Origin: Myxococcales bacterium
Lineage (GTDB): Bacteria; Myxococcota_A; Bradymonadia; UBA7976; UBA1532
Assembly (NCBI GenBank): GCA_020633435.1
Contig: JACKDP010000007.1
Coordinates: 124,001-188,000, forward strand
DNA: 64,000 bases
Direction of reading: 5' to 3'
Under the pieces are notes generated by a model. The model ran no database searches, was not told the DNA's origin, and was given only the letters and a program-made list of their open reading frames with translations. Position numbers and translations under genes: made by a program. Below are positions 9,148-18,718 of this stretch, in pieces. Numbering within the stretch: the first letter of the stretch is position 1; every line of letters begins with the position of its first letter.

Positions 9148-9568
9148 CACGCCTCCATCTTCCGCGGGCGAGGGCTCGCAGCCCGACGTCCATGGAGAAT
9201 TCGTGCCACGCCCAGCCCGGCCTCCTCCGTCCCTCCGCCGCGTCGCCGGGGTGACGCCCCCCACCGCCCTCCGTAACAAGCCGTAACGCCCCCCTTCTCA
9301 AGGTGCCAGGCACTTTGGGAAGGGCCCCCTCTCGCTGCCTCCCGAGCTCTGAGCTGTCAGCTCTCGGCTCTCGATGGTGCCCGGGAGGGCGGGAGAGCAG
9401 TGCGCTGGAGGTGGCGAGTTGCGATGTGGGTGCTGTCGGCGCGGGCCGGGCGCGTCGACGCCGCGGGGCGAGCGGTCTCCTTGAGGACTACGTCCCGCCA
9501 TGGGGACGCACCTCCCCCATCACGCTCCGGGACGCGGGCCGCTGCGAACTCGGTCGACCGCCATCGCG
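9148..9568. other. Gene-free region downstream of the RAYT gene
   Basis: 421 bp without a supported gene. It holds the strong hairpin 9292-9324 with one dispersed 13-mer. A second weaker imperfect hairpin lies at 9342-9372 around GAGCTGTCAGCTC. Two hairpins in tandem beside a RAYT gene resemble the layout of bacterial REP/BIME clusters. Nothing else is evident. Confidence 0.6.
9292..9324. repeat. REP-like hairpin (16-bp arms) with 13-mer copy 3
   Basis: The arms 9292-9307 and 9309-9324 are complementary at 14 of 16 positions around a central A. The two mismatches would be G-U pairs in the transcript of this strand, so the RNA could pair over all 16 positions (the tip must open slightly). The core GGTGCCAGGCACT (9302-9314) is the dispersed motif read on the minus strand. 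It lies about 245 bp beyond the stop codon of the RAYT gene. Confidence 0.7.
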
Positions 9569-10525
9569 CTATGGGCTCGCCCTCGCCGACGCGCCCGCCG
9601 GCCGGCTGAAGGCGTCGTCAGCGAAGGCCGGCGGCACCGTGCCGGGCGGCCACGGGATGAGGGGGGTCCCCTGGTCGAGCTGCCACGCGCGGAACGCGAT
9701 GTTGGCCTCCGTGTACGCGTCGCGGGCGCGGCCGTAAGCCTCCCGCCACTTCTTCGCTTGAGCGCGCGTGCCGTGGACGGGAGGGGCGGGGGTGGGCGCC
9801 GCGTCCGGCTGGCGCGTCCAAAGGTCCAGGGATGTGGCCGCGCGTGCGCCCTGCAGACGACGGCTGGCCTTCTTGCGGCGCTGCCGCTGTTCTCGAGCGA
9901 TGTCGTCGGCGAGCCCACGCATGGCCTGTTGGTGCTCGGCGGCGCTGAGGTGGGCGAGGCCGGGCAAGGGGCTGATCTCGACGGTGTACCGGGTCGTCTC
10001 CATGGCGCTGCGCCAGGTGCCGCGGAGAGGTCGGCCGCTGAGGAGGGTCGGGGTGGAGCAGGCGAAGGGGTCGTCGGCGGGGTGGCCCACGACGAAGGCC
10101 TTGGCCGCCTGCGACATGATGTACTTGAGGCGCTCCAGCGCATGCGCGTCGTTGAGGACCTGGATGGTGGTGTAGCGCCGCTCGAAGAGTGGACCGCGTC
10201 GCCCCAGCAGCCGGTTGATTCGACGAGCGATTTCGCCGTTGACGAAGCGCATGACGCGAGCGCGCTGGCGCACGGAGCGGAAGCCGGCGAGCAGGTGCCA
10301 GTGGGTCGACATGACGTGGAAGCCATGGATGTCGAAGTCCCACAGGCTCTGCGCGCGGCCGAGGACACCCTGGATGATGTCCTTGCTGACGCCGCTGGGG
10401 CGCAAGAAGTAGCGGCCGTTGATGACCCGGGTCGTGATGTCGGAGATCGTCGTGGGGGTGGGGGTGCGGTGGCCGACGAACGTGAAGCGGTCGTCGTCGA
10501 AGCGGATCTTCCTGGGCATGCGCAT
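9569..10525 (-). CDS. REP-associated Y1 transposase (RAYT-like)
   Basis: 318 aa, IS200-like HUH single-strand transposase of the Y1_Tnp/RAYT group. The HUH pair is His75/His77 (STHWHLLAGF) and the likely catalytic Tyr is Tyr135 (ERLKYIMSQA). The N-terminal TTRVINGRYFLRPS is also typical of chromosomal RAYT-type proteins in acidobacteria and deltaproteobacteria. A basic C-terminal tail of about 140 residues follows the core. The start is ATG 10525 (or 10519). A longer in-frame extension is only the mirror of the Gly-rich linker of the opposite gene. The gene has no terminal repeats of an IS, so it is probably a domesticated single-copy gene acting on REP-type hairpins. Confidence 0.82.
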   Translation of the reverse strand: MRMPRKIRFDDDRFTFVGHRTPTPTTISDITTRVINGRYFLRPSGVSKDIIQGVLGRAQSLWDFDIHGFHVMSTHWHLLAGFRSVRQRARVMRFVNGEIARRINRLLGRRGPLFERRYTTIQVLNDAHALERLKYIMSQAAKAFVVGHPADDPFACSTPTLLSGRPLRGTWRSAMETTRYTVEISPLPGLAHLSAAEHQQAMRGLADDIAREQRQRRKKASRRLQGARAATSLDLWTRQPDAAPTPAPPVHGTRAQAKKWREAYGRARDAYTEANIAFRAWQLDQGTPLIPWPPGTVPPAFADDAFSRPAGASARASP

Positions 10526-10616
10526 GGTCCCGCGCTGATGAGGTATAGACTCATCGGTCAGTCGCGGCGCGTGTCGCAGACTTTCTGCAAAAAACTGCTC
10601 GGCGCCGGAGGGAGCG

Positions 10617-11600
10617 ATGCGGGCTTGGGGGCTGGTGCTGCTGGGACTGCTGGCGGCGTGTGAGGGGGCGGCAGACGATGGCGAGGCGGATTCGGGCGTC
10701 GATGGAGCCGCTGGCGCTGGGGGCGCGGGCGGCGGCGGAGGCTCGGCGGGTGCGGGCGGCGTCGGCGGTGCGGGCGGTGCCGGCGGAGTGGGCGGCATCG
10801 GCGGTGCCGGGGGCGCGGGTGGGGTACCTGGCACCCTCGAATTCGTGGTGAGCGACGGCCCCGGCTTCGTGGCCCTGGGGGATGGGGACGCCATCGCATA
10901 CGAGTGGGGTTTTCAGGGGGGCACCATGATCCGCCCGGCCGTCCGCTTGCCGGCGGGGGTCGCGACCCCCGGGACCGATGTCCGCCTCTTCCTCGAACAC
11001 CGCCCCGATCCCGACGCGCCGGACGCCTTCGGCAGCATCGGCGACTTCGCCCAGCTCGTCCTCGACGCCCCCGTCGACGCCACCGCCGCCGGGGCGCTCG
11101 TGGGGCCCATCGACGATCAGATCGGCTGGTCGAGCCTCGGCGGCTCCCGCTTCATCCTCGCCGCCCGCGTGGTGGCGGGGGACTGGGAGGGATCCGGGCA
11201 GGTGCGCTTGCACATCGAGCCGGATCCCGCCGGACCCTGCGACGGCTTCGCCCAGGTCGGCGGGGGGTGCCTCTACCGCGAGGTGCCCGGCGACTTCCTC
11301 GTGCAGGACCTGGCGGCCGTCCCTGGCTGCGGGGCGGGGGTCGTGCCGGAGCTGGTGTTCACGTTCGCCACGCCCATGGCCCAGGCCTGCGTCGACGCCC
11401 TCGGCTTCACCGACCTGGTGACGTCGCCGCGGGGCTGGCCCGGCGTGCGCGCCCTCGATGCCACCTGCCTCGCTGGCCTGGGGGTGGAGGTGGGCGCGAG
11501 GGTGCCTGGCACCGCCGCCGTCGAGGAGATCGGGGGCTGCAGCCCCGTCGAGCTCATCCCGTCGCTGAACGTGTCGGGCTGCGAGCTGGCCTGCGAGTAG
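10617..11600 (+). CDS. Lipoprotein with Gly/Ala-rich linker
   Basis: 327 aa. The lipobox LLAAC ends at Cys15. A Gly/Ala linker (GAGGAGGVGG-type repeats) runs to about residue 70, then a C-terminal domain with several cysteines. No family was recognised. GGAGGGAG lies 4 bp before the ATG. It is divergent from the RAYT gene (91 bp apart) and carries two copies of the dispersed 13-mer, at the end of the linker (10823) and near the C-terminus (11501). Confidence 0.75.
   Translation: MRAWGLVLLGLLAACEGAADDGEADSGVDGAAGAGGAGGGGGSAGAGGVGGAGGAGGVGGIGGAGGAGGVPGTLEFVVSDGPGFVALGDGDAIAYEWGFQGGTMIRPAVRLPAGVATPGTDVRLFLEHRPDPDAPDAFGSIGDFAQLVLDAPVDATAAGALVGPIDDQIGWSSLGGSRFILAARVVAGDWEGSGQVRLHIEPDPAGPCDGFAQVGGGCLYREVPGDFLVQDLAAVPGCGAGVVPELVFTFATPMAQACVDALGFTDLVTSPRGWPGVRALDATCLAGLGVEVGARVPGTAAVEEIGGCSPVELIPSLNVSGCELACE
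10823..10835 (+). repeat. Dispersed 13-bp near-palindrome, copy 4
   Basis: GGTACCTGGCACC, exact to consensus. It lies inside the Gly-linker lipoprotein gene, with codons GTA-CCT-GGC-ACC (V-P-G-T). Confidence 0.65.
11501..11513 (+). repeat. Dispersed 13-bp near-palindrome, copy 5
   Basis: GGTGCCTGGCACC, a perfect palindrome apart from the central T. It lies inside the same lipoprotein gene, in the same frame (GTG-CCT-GGC-ACC, V-P-G-T). Confidence 0.65.
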
Positions 11601-12170
11601 TCAGTCGAGTCGGGCGCCGATCGCCTCGACGTCCGCCGGGGTGTTGAGGCCCCGGAACGCCGCGCCCGGCATCGGCACCGCGCAGACGTCCAGCGTCGCG
11701 AGCAGGCCCCCGAAGCCCCGTCCTCCCCCGCGCAGCCAGGCGTCCAGCGCCGGCAGCGTCCGGGTGTGCCACCACCCGGCGAGCGGCTGCAGGTGGTCGT
11801 CGGCGACCGCCAGCACCGCGTGCTGGCTGGCGCGGTGCGCGGCGAGCGCGCGCAGGCTGGCCCCATCGATCCGCGGCAGGTCCACGCTCAGCACGCACAC
11901 CCAGCCCGCCGGGGCTGCCGACAGGGCCGCGTGCACGCCGCCCGGCGGGCCATGCCCGACCAGGAGATCGGGCGAGACCGGGGCGCCGTGGCCGGCGTAG
12001 GGGCCGCTCGGGTCGCCGATGATCCGCGTCGGCAGGCCGAGCTCGGCCAGGAGCGTGAGCTGGCGGTGCAGGATCGAGACCCCGTCCACCAGGATGAGGC
12101 CCTTGGCGAGCCCGCCCATCCGCCGGGCCTGACCTCCCGCGATGATGGCTGCGGTCTCGGGAAAAGCCAT
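11601..12170 (-). CDS. mobA: Molybdenum cofactor guanylyltransferase
   Basis: 189 aa, cytoplasmic; transfers GMP from GTP to molybdopterin to make the bis-MGD cofactor precursor. The N-terminal AAIIAGGQARRMGGLAKGL is the nucleotidyltransferase signature LxGGxxxRMGxxK. SVDLPRI supplies the metal-binding Asp, and FRGLNTPADV is the usual C-terminal motif. ATG 12170 is chosen because the fold starts at MAFPETAAIIAGG. It lies 22 bp downstream of the large membrane protein gene on the same strand and probably shares its transcript, although no functional link is evident. Confidence 0.9.
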   Translation of the reverse strand: MAFPETAAIIAGGQARRMGGLAKGLILVDGVSILHRQLTLLAELGLPTRIIGDPSGPYAGHGAPVSPDLLVGHGPPGGVHAALSAAPAGWVCVLSVDLPRIDGASLRALAAHRASQHAVLAVADDHLQPLAGWWHTRTLPALDAWLRGGGRGFGGLLATLDVCAVPMPGAAFRGLNTPADVEAIGARLD

Positions 12171-12192
12171 TGGGATCCGTGGGTTGGTCACC

Positions 12193-15100
12193 TCAGTCCC
12201 AGCGCTTGAGGACGCCGAGCAGGCGCGTGAGCAGGCGGCGGAAGGCGTCGCGTTTGAGGGTGCCAAGTACCAGGACGGCGAGGATCGCGAGGCCCGAGAG
12301 GGTGAGCACGAGGAAGCCGACGCGGTGGTCGCGCAGGCCGGCGTGGACCAGCGTGGCGACGACGTCGAGGGTGAGGAAGAGGGTGCCAAGTACCAGGTAC
12401 GCCCGCACCTTGAGCCACACGCCGACGGCGACGGCGAGCAGGCAGGCGCCGCCGAAGGCGACGGCGTAGACGCCCTCCTCGGCCCGCCCGACCTGCAGGG
12501 CGACCTTGAGGGCCGCCGGCGCGTAGAGCAGCAGCCCGCCCATCAGGCGCACGACCTGCCGCTGGCCGCCGGTGAGGCTGCCGCTGAACAGGTGCCCAAG
12601 CATCAAGACGAGCAGGCCGACCGGGGCGATGAAGATCTCGACGCCATCCAGCTCTTCGCCGAGCGCCGCGGCCAGGAGCGCGAGGTTCACGGCCACGGCG
12701 GCGAGGCTGCCGTAGGCGCGGCTCTGCTCCACCCAGGCCAGGACGCCATAGAGCAGGGCCGAGACGGCCGCCGCGAGGGTGGCCTCGTGCCCCGGCAGGT
12801 CGGCGGGCAGCGCGAACCAGGCGAGCAGGGGGAGCAGCGCCGCGAACCGCCGCACCGCCGTCGCGACCGGGGGGATGCCGCGCCGCCGCGCGAGCACCGC
12901 GACGCCGACGAGCAGGAACGCGAAGCCGAGGGCGAAGAAGGCGTCGAGGGCCGGCGGCCGGCCGGGCAGCCAGACGTCCCGGGCCGCCGTATAGGCTGCC
13001 ACCACCGCAATCTGCAGGCCGTAGACGTGGCGCGGGCGCTGCTCTCGGATGACCGCGTGCAGCGTGACGAGCGCGGCGAGGCCGAGGGCGGCGAGGCTGC
13101 GTGGGTGGCCCGGCAGGTTCAGCCCGGCGAGCAGGCAGCCCACCAGCAACAGGTCGCGCGCCGCCCGGGCGCCGAGGGCGACGTCGGCCCGGGGCACGAG
13201 CCGGCTGGTGGCGTGGGCCGCCGTGGCCAGGGCGGCGACGGCGATGATCAGGCTGGCGGGCAGGGGGCCGGCCGGATCGTGGACCACCAGCGCGATGGCC
13301 ACCGTGCCGAGCGCCGCGGCCGCCGTCACCAGCACGCCGAGGCTGGCCAGCGCCCCCCGCCACCGCAGCGCGCTCGCGCCCAGCGTCACCGTGGCCAGGC
13401 CCGCCGCGATGGGCACCGCAGGCGGCAGGGGGTCGAGGCCGCCGTAGCCCCGCAGCGCCCCCATCAGCAGCCGCTCCACCGGCAGGCTGTCGCCCGCCCG
13501 GCCGACCGCGCCCGCCGCCAGCAGCGCCAGGGCGGCCAGCGCGAGGGCGATGGCGTGGCGCCGCACCTGGGCCGGGCCGGCCAGCGCTGCCGAGAAAATG
13601 GCAACGATGCCATAGGCTTGCGACTGCCAGGCTGGGACGGGTGGGCCCGCAACCGCCAGGATGACGAGCGCGAAACCCGCCGCCGCCGCCCACTCGCCGA
13701 GCAGGCGGTGGTGGGCCGTCCAGAGCGCCACGCCGCCCGCCACGAGCAGCGCCCCTGGGGCGGGGCCCTCGATGACGAGCGCCAGGCCGCCGCCGAGCAG
13801 GGCCGCCACGACCGCCCAGCCACGCAGGGCGTCCACCGGCGCGCGCAGCGGCAGCCACCGCCGCGAGGCCGCGATGTACAGACCGCTGGCCGCGAAGAAG
13901 CCCGTCAGGCCGAGGGCGATCCGGGCGTTGAGCAGCGAGCTGGTCAGGCCCGGCGGCAGGCCGCACGTCGAGGCGTCGGGCGGGGCGCCGCAGAGGGTGG
14001 CCCAGGCGACCGGCAGCCAGCGCGCGGGGTTGGTCTCCGGGCGGACCAGCGTCGGGCCCCACGGGTGGCCCTGGACCACCCAGATGACGACGCCGGCCAG
14101 CGCGGCGCCGACCGCTGCGACCCACAGGCCCGACCAGCCGCGGCTGATCGCCACGAGGGCCCAGGCGGCGGCGGCCCCGACGAAGAAGAGCGCCGGTACC
14201 CAGAGCAGCGTCGCCTGCAGCGTGCTGGCCACGAGCAGGGCGTCGACGACCATCAGGCTCGCCACGGCGGCCGCGCTGGCGTCGGCCAGCGTTACGTAGC
14301 CCGGGGCCGAGGCGGGGCTGCCGAGCCGCCGGGCCAGCGCGGGCCCCCACCGGGCGAGCGCGCGGCCGACGAGCCAGAGGCCCACGCCGATGATGGCGAG
14401 CCGGATGGCCATGGCGTCGGGCGGGCGGGGGCGGCCGACGCGGTTGACGACCGCGGCCAGGACGCCGAGGCCGCCAGCCAGCGCCAGCGCGGTGGTGGTG
14501 CCGCGCAGGTGCAGGACCTTGAACGTCGGGAGCGCGAAGGCCGCGACGCCGAGGCCGAGGAGCAGGAGCGCGGCCTGGAGCGCCGCTGGGCGCTCGGCTT
14601 CGGACCAGGCGCCGATGAAGCCGAAGAGCAGCACGACGGTGAACAGGGCCAGGGCGGCGGCCGCGAAAGCGAAGCCATCCAGGAGCGATCGGCCGGTGCC
14701 AGGTACCGGCAAGGGCATGCCGCCGAGGAAGAGCCGGCCGGTCGCGTCGCCGCAGGGGCTTCGGAAGGTGGCGAGGGCGGCGCAGCCGGCGGCGAGCGCC
14801 GCGAGCGTCCAGGCGGCGCCGGCGCTGGTGGCCGGGGGCTGCAGGGCGAAGAGCGCGGCCACCCCTGCCGCGGCGGCCGCCAGGGGTAGCAGGCGGGTGC
14901 GGTCGCGCGGGGCGCGCAGCAGCAGCACGACGCCCACGGCCGCGTGGCCCACCGCCGCGGGGACGCCCGGCGCCACCGCCGTCAGCCCCAGGCCCAGGCC
15001 GCCGAGGGCGAGGATCAGGGAGGTGTCGTCCAGGGGCATGAAGTCAGGCGGGTTCTTGCCGTGTCGAGCGCGGCCGGCGGCGCCGTAGACGGCGGCCAGG

Positions 15101-16941
15101 AGCGCCAGCAGGAGCGGCGGCGTGGCCAGCCCGTCCTGCCACGTCGGGGGCGGGCGGCGAGCAGCGCGGCGGCCGTGGCGGCGCCGGCGGCGGCCAGGTG
15201 CAGCAGCAGGCGCCGCGCGCGCGGCCGTGGCGTGGGCGGCGACCGCGAAGACCGCCAGCAGCGTCGCCGCCGCGACGCGGGGCAGCCCCGGATCGGCGGG
15301 ATCGAGGCCGGCGGCGACGGTGGCCGACAGCCCCACGATGACGAGCGACCAGACGCTGAGCCGCAGCCGGAGCGGCGGCGTCCGCTGGCTCGCCAGGAGC
15401 GTCAGCACCCCGACCGCGCCAGCGCCCACGGGCCACCACCACGCCAGGTCGGGCAGGGCGAGGCGCGCCAGCAGGTAGCCGGCGGTGGCGGCCGTGGGCA
15501 GGGCCAGGTGCAGGGCGGCCGGCCGGCTGCGCTCGGCGACGGCGAAGGTGGCGGCCGCGCCTGCGACGGTGAGCCAGGCGATGGCGTCGAGCAGGGCGTC
15601 GCGGCCGGGCTCGGCGGCGAGGGCGGTGGCGAGGCCGCCGAAGGCCGCGGTGGCGAGGATGGCCAGGGCGAGCAGCTCGGCGGCGGGCGCCGCCAGGGGC
15701 CAGCGCGTGCGAAGGGGGGCGCGGGCCGCCGAGCCGGCCACGACGGCCGCCGCGGCCATGGTGCCGAAGGCGAGCCCGGCGAACGGGATGGTGCCGGCCT
15801 CGAAGACCGGGTCCAGGGGGCCGCCGAGCAGGGCGAAGGCCCCCAGCGCGATGGCCCCGTAGGCGGCGAGGCCCAGCAGGGCGCCCACCGGCGGCCGGCG
15901 CTCGGCGCTCCAGGGTCGGGCGGCGGCGGCGAAGGCGACGACGCCCACCAGCGGCAGCAGCGCTCGCGACCACGGATCGGCCACGGCGGCCAGGGGCAGC
16001 TCCGCCAGCAGGGACGGCGTGAGCGCCGCCGCGGGCGCGATGGCGGGCAGGCCGAAGAGGCCCGCGACGCGGCTCAGGGTGAGGCCCGCGGCGATGGCGG
16101 CGCCGACGCCGACGGCCCCGCCCAGGGCGGGCGAGAGCGCGCAGAGCCAGGCGAGGGCGACGAACGTGACGGGCAACAGGCCGGCGGCGATGCCTGCGAG
16201 GATGCGCCCCGCCTGGCCGGACCGGCGCCCAACGATGCGGGAAAGTCCAATGAAGCCGGCATGATACGCGAAGAGGGCGCCGCTGATGGTGAGCAGGCGC
16301 GGCACCCCCGCCAGGCTCTGCCAGGCCTCGCGCACCCCCATCACGGAGCCCGCCAGGATGAGCAGCGTGCCGATGAACCACCAGACGGAGCCGGCGAGGG
16401 CCACCCGCAGAGAGCCGTCGCCGCCGTCGAGGGCGGCCAGCGCGCCGAGGCCCTCGTGGGCCGCCCCGCCGCGGGCCGCGGCGAGATCGGCGGCGTGGTC
16501 GACCTGGTCCTCGACGCGCTCGGCGCGCTCGGCGCGCTCGGCGCGGCCCGCGCGGCCCCGTCGCGGTCGCCGACCTCGCTGCGGGCGCTCCTCGGGTGGG
16601 GCCTCGGCGGCGCGGGCCAGGCCGGCGCGGAGGTCGCCCCACCAGGCCGGCACCTTCCACTCGGCCCGGGCGCGGAGGGCCTCGAGCTGCCCGTCGGCGG
16701 CCCGCTCCAGGCGCTCGCCGAGGCGCGGCGGGTCCGGGGGCGGCGTCGGCAGCGTGCCTCGCAGCGCCTCGGCCTGGTCGGCCGTCAGCAGGCCATCCGC
16801 CTCCCAGCGCGCCACGCGGTCGCGGGTGTGGCGGTGGGCGACCTGCTGGAGCGCGTCGCGGGTGAGGGGCACGGTCGCGCCGCCGCAGTGGCCGCAGGTG
16901 CGGGCGGGGTCGGGGCGGGCGCACGGGACGCAGAGGCGCAT
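12193..16941 (-). CDS. Giant polytopic membrane protein, DUF2157/DUF2339-like
   Basis: 1582 aa. The N-terminus has a small zinc-ribbon-like motif (Cys4, Cys7, Cys16, Cys19). It is followed by a DUF2157-like segment (RWEADGLLTADQAEAL) and an Ala/Arg/Glu-rich linker to about residue 150. From about 170 to the end the protein is almost entirely hydrophobic helices, on the order of 40. Large multi-pass proteins of the DUF2157/DUF2339 kind are known, but their function is not. Three dispersed 13-mer copies lie in this gene (12259, 12382, 14695), all on the coding strand. The gene ends 22 bp before mobA. Confidence 0.8.
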   Translation of the reverse strand: MRLCVPCARPDPARTCGHCGGATVPLTRDALQQVAHRHTRDRVARWEADGLLTADQAEALRGTLPTPPPDPPRLGERLERAADGQLEALRARAEWKVPAWWGDLRAGLARAAEAPPEERPQRGRRPRRGRAGRAERAERAERVEDQVDHAADLAAARGGAAHEGLGALAALDGGDGSLRVALAGSVWWFIGTLLILAGSVMGVREAWQSLAGVPRLLTISGALFAYHAGFIGLSRIVGRRSGQAGRILAGIAAGLLPVTFVALAWLCALSPALGGAVGVGAAIAAGLTLSRVAGLFGLPAIAPAAALTPSLLAELPLAAVADPWSRALLPLVGVVAFAAAARPWSAERRPPVGALLGLAAYGAIALGAFALLGGPLDPVFEAGTIPFAGLAFGTMAAAAVVAGSAARAPLRTRWPLAAPAAELLALAILATAAFGGLATALAAEPGRDALLDAIAWLTVAGAAATFAVAERSRPAALHLALPTAATAGYLLARLALPDLAWWWPVGAGAVGVLTLLASQRTPPLRLRLSVWSLVIVGLSATVAAGLDPADPGLPRVAAATLLAVFAVAAHATAARAAPAAAPGRRRRRHGRRAARRPPPTWQDGLATPPLLLALLAAVYGAAGRARHGKNPPDFMPLDDTSLILALGGLGLGLTAVAPGVPAAVGHAAVGVVLLLRAPRDRTRLLPLAAAAAGVAALFALQPPATSAGAAWTLAALAAGCAALATFRSPCGDATGRLFLGGMPLPVPGTGRSLLDGFAFAAAALALFTVVLLFGFIGAWSEAERPAALQAALLLLGLGVAAFALPTFKVLHLRGTTTALALAGGLGVLAAVVNRVGRPRPPDAMAIRLAIIGVGLWLVGRALARWGPALARRLGSPASAPGYVTLADASAAAVASLMVVDALLVASTLQATLLWVPALFFVGAAAAWALVAISRGWSGLWVAAVGAALAGVVIWVVQGHPWGPTLVRPETNPARWLPVAWATLCGAPPDASTCGLPPGLTSSLLNARIALGLTGFFAASGLYIAASRRWLPLRAPVDALRGWAVVAALLGGGLALVIEGPAPGALLVAGGVALWTAHHRLLGEWAAAAGFALVILAVAGPPVPAWQSQAYGIVAIFSAALAGPAQVRRHAIALALAALALLAAGAVGRAGDSLPVERLLMGALRGYGGLDPLPPAVPIAAGLATVTLGASALRWRGALASLGVLVTAAAALGTVAIALVVHDPAGPLPASLIIAVAALATAAHATSRLVPRADVALGARAARDLLLVGCLLAGLNLPGHPRSLAALGLAALVTLHAVIREQRPRHVYGLQIAVVAAYTAARDVWLPGRPPALDAFFALGFAFLLVGVAVLARRRGIPPVATAVRRFAALLPLLAWFALPADLPGHEATLAAAVSALLYGVLAWVEQSRAYGSLAAVAVNLALLAAALGEELDGVEIFIAPVGLLVLMLGHLFSGSLTGGQRQVVRLMGGLLLYAPAALKVALQVGRAEEGVYAVAFGGACLLAVAVGVWLKVRAYLVLGTLFLTLDVVATLVHAGLRDHRVGFLVLTLSGLAILAVLVLGTLKRDAFRRLLTRLLGVLKRWD
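12259..12271 (-). repeat. Dispersed 13-bp near-palindrome, copy 6
   Basis: On the minus strand GGTACTTGGCACC. It lies inside the giant membrane protein gene, with codons GTA-CTT-GGC-ACC (V-L-G-T). Confidence 0.55.
12382..12394 (-). repeat. Dispersed 13-bp near-palindrome, copy 7
   Basis: Same sequence and frame as copy 6, 123 bp away. It overlaps a second small palindrome, GTACCAGGTAC (12390-12400). Confidence 0.55.
14695..14707 (-). repeat. Dispersed 13-bp near-palindrome, copy 8
   Basis: On the minus strand GGTACCTGGCACC, exact to consensus. Codons GTA-CCT-GGC-ACC (V-P-G-T) in a loop of the giant membrane protein. Confidence 0.65.
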
Positions 16942-17045
16942 CGAGTCTCCAGCGCGGGTGGGCGGCTCGGACGACGCCCGAGTGTAGACCGGGGCGCGGG
17001 GCGCCGACAGAGGCGCGGATGGGCCGGCGCTGCGGGCATCTGCCC

Positions 17046-17075
17046 TTGACGATCTCCCGACCCCGTCCCTAGAGT
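17046..17075 (+). promoter_or_regulatory. Sigma70-like promoter for ahcY
   Basis: TTGACG (17046-17051), an 18-bp spacer and TAGAGT (17070-17075), 83 bp before the preferred ahcY start. The match is by eye. No SAH or SAM riboswitch signature was recognised between here and the gene. Confidence 0.45.
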
Positions 17076-17158
17076 GCGCCCGCCGTGCGGCCCATCGGGG
17101 CCGAGACGCATCTGTGAAGCCTCAAGCGCGCAACACCGCGCGCCGCAAGGAGGAACCC

Positions 17159-18661
<1,503 letters not shown>

Positions 18662-18675
18662 GCGCGACCGGGCAC

Positions 18676-18703
18676 AACCTTCGATCATCTATGGTCGAAG
18701 GTT
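18676..18703 (+). terminator. 13-bp stem hairpin after ahcY
   Basis: AACCTTCGATCAT (18676-18688), CT, ATGGTCGAAGGTT (18691-18703): 12 of 13 pairs plus one G-U. It lies 15 bp after the ahcY stop and 15 bp before the next start codon. There is no T-run, so it could be a terminator, an attenuator or an operator for the TonB receptor gene. Confidence 0.55.
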
Positions 18704-18718
18704 GAACAAGGCCTGATC

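Noticed and set aside
9620..9645. GGCACCGTGCC palindrome in the RAYT gene
   Set aside because: The half-sites are in the reverse order to the dispersed motif, so it is not the same element.
10526..10894. N-terminal extension of the RAYT frame with Pro-rich text
   Set aside because: It is the mirror image of the Gly/Ala linker of the divergent lipoprotein. The family fold begins at about 10525.
12142..14889. 915-aa plus-strand open frame
   Set aside because: Gln/Arg/Gly-rich antisense of the giant membrane protein; no start signal or domain.
16942..17158. SAH or SAM riboswitch before ahcY
   Set aside because: No conserved SAH-riboswitch core recognised by eye, and a plausible promoter lies only 83 bp before the start.
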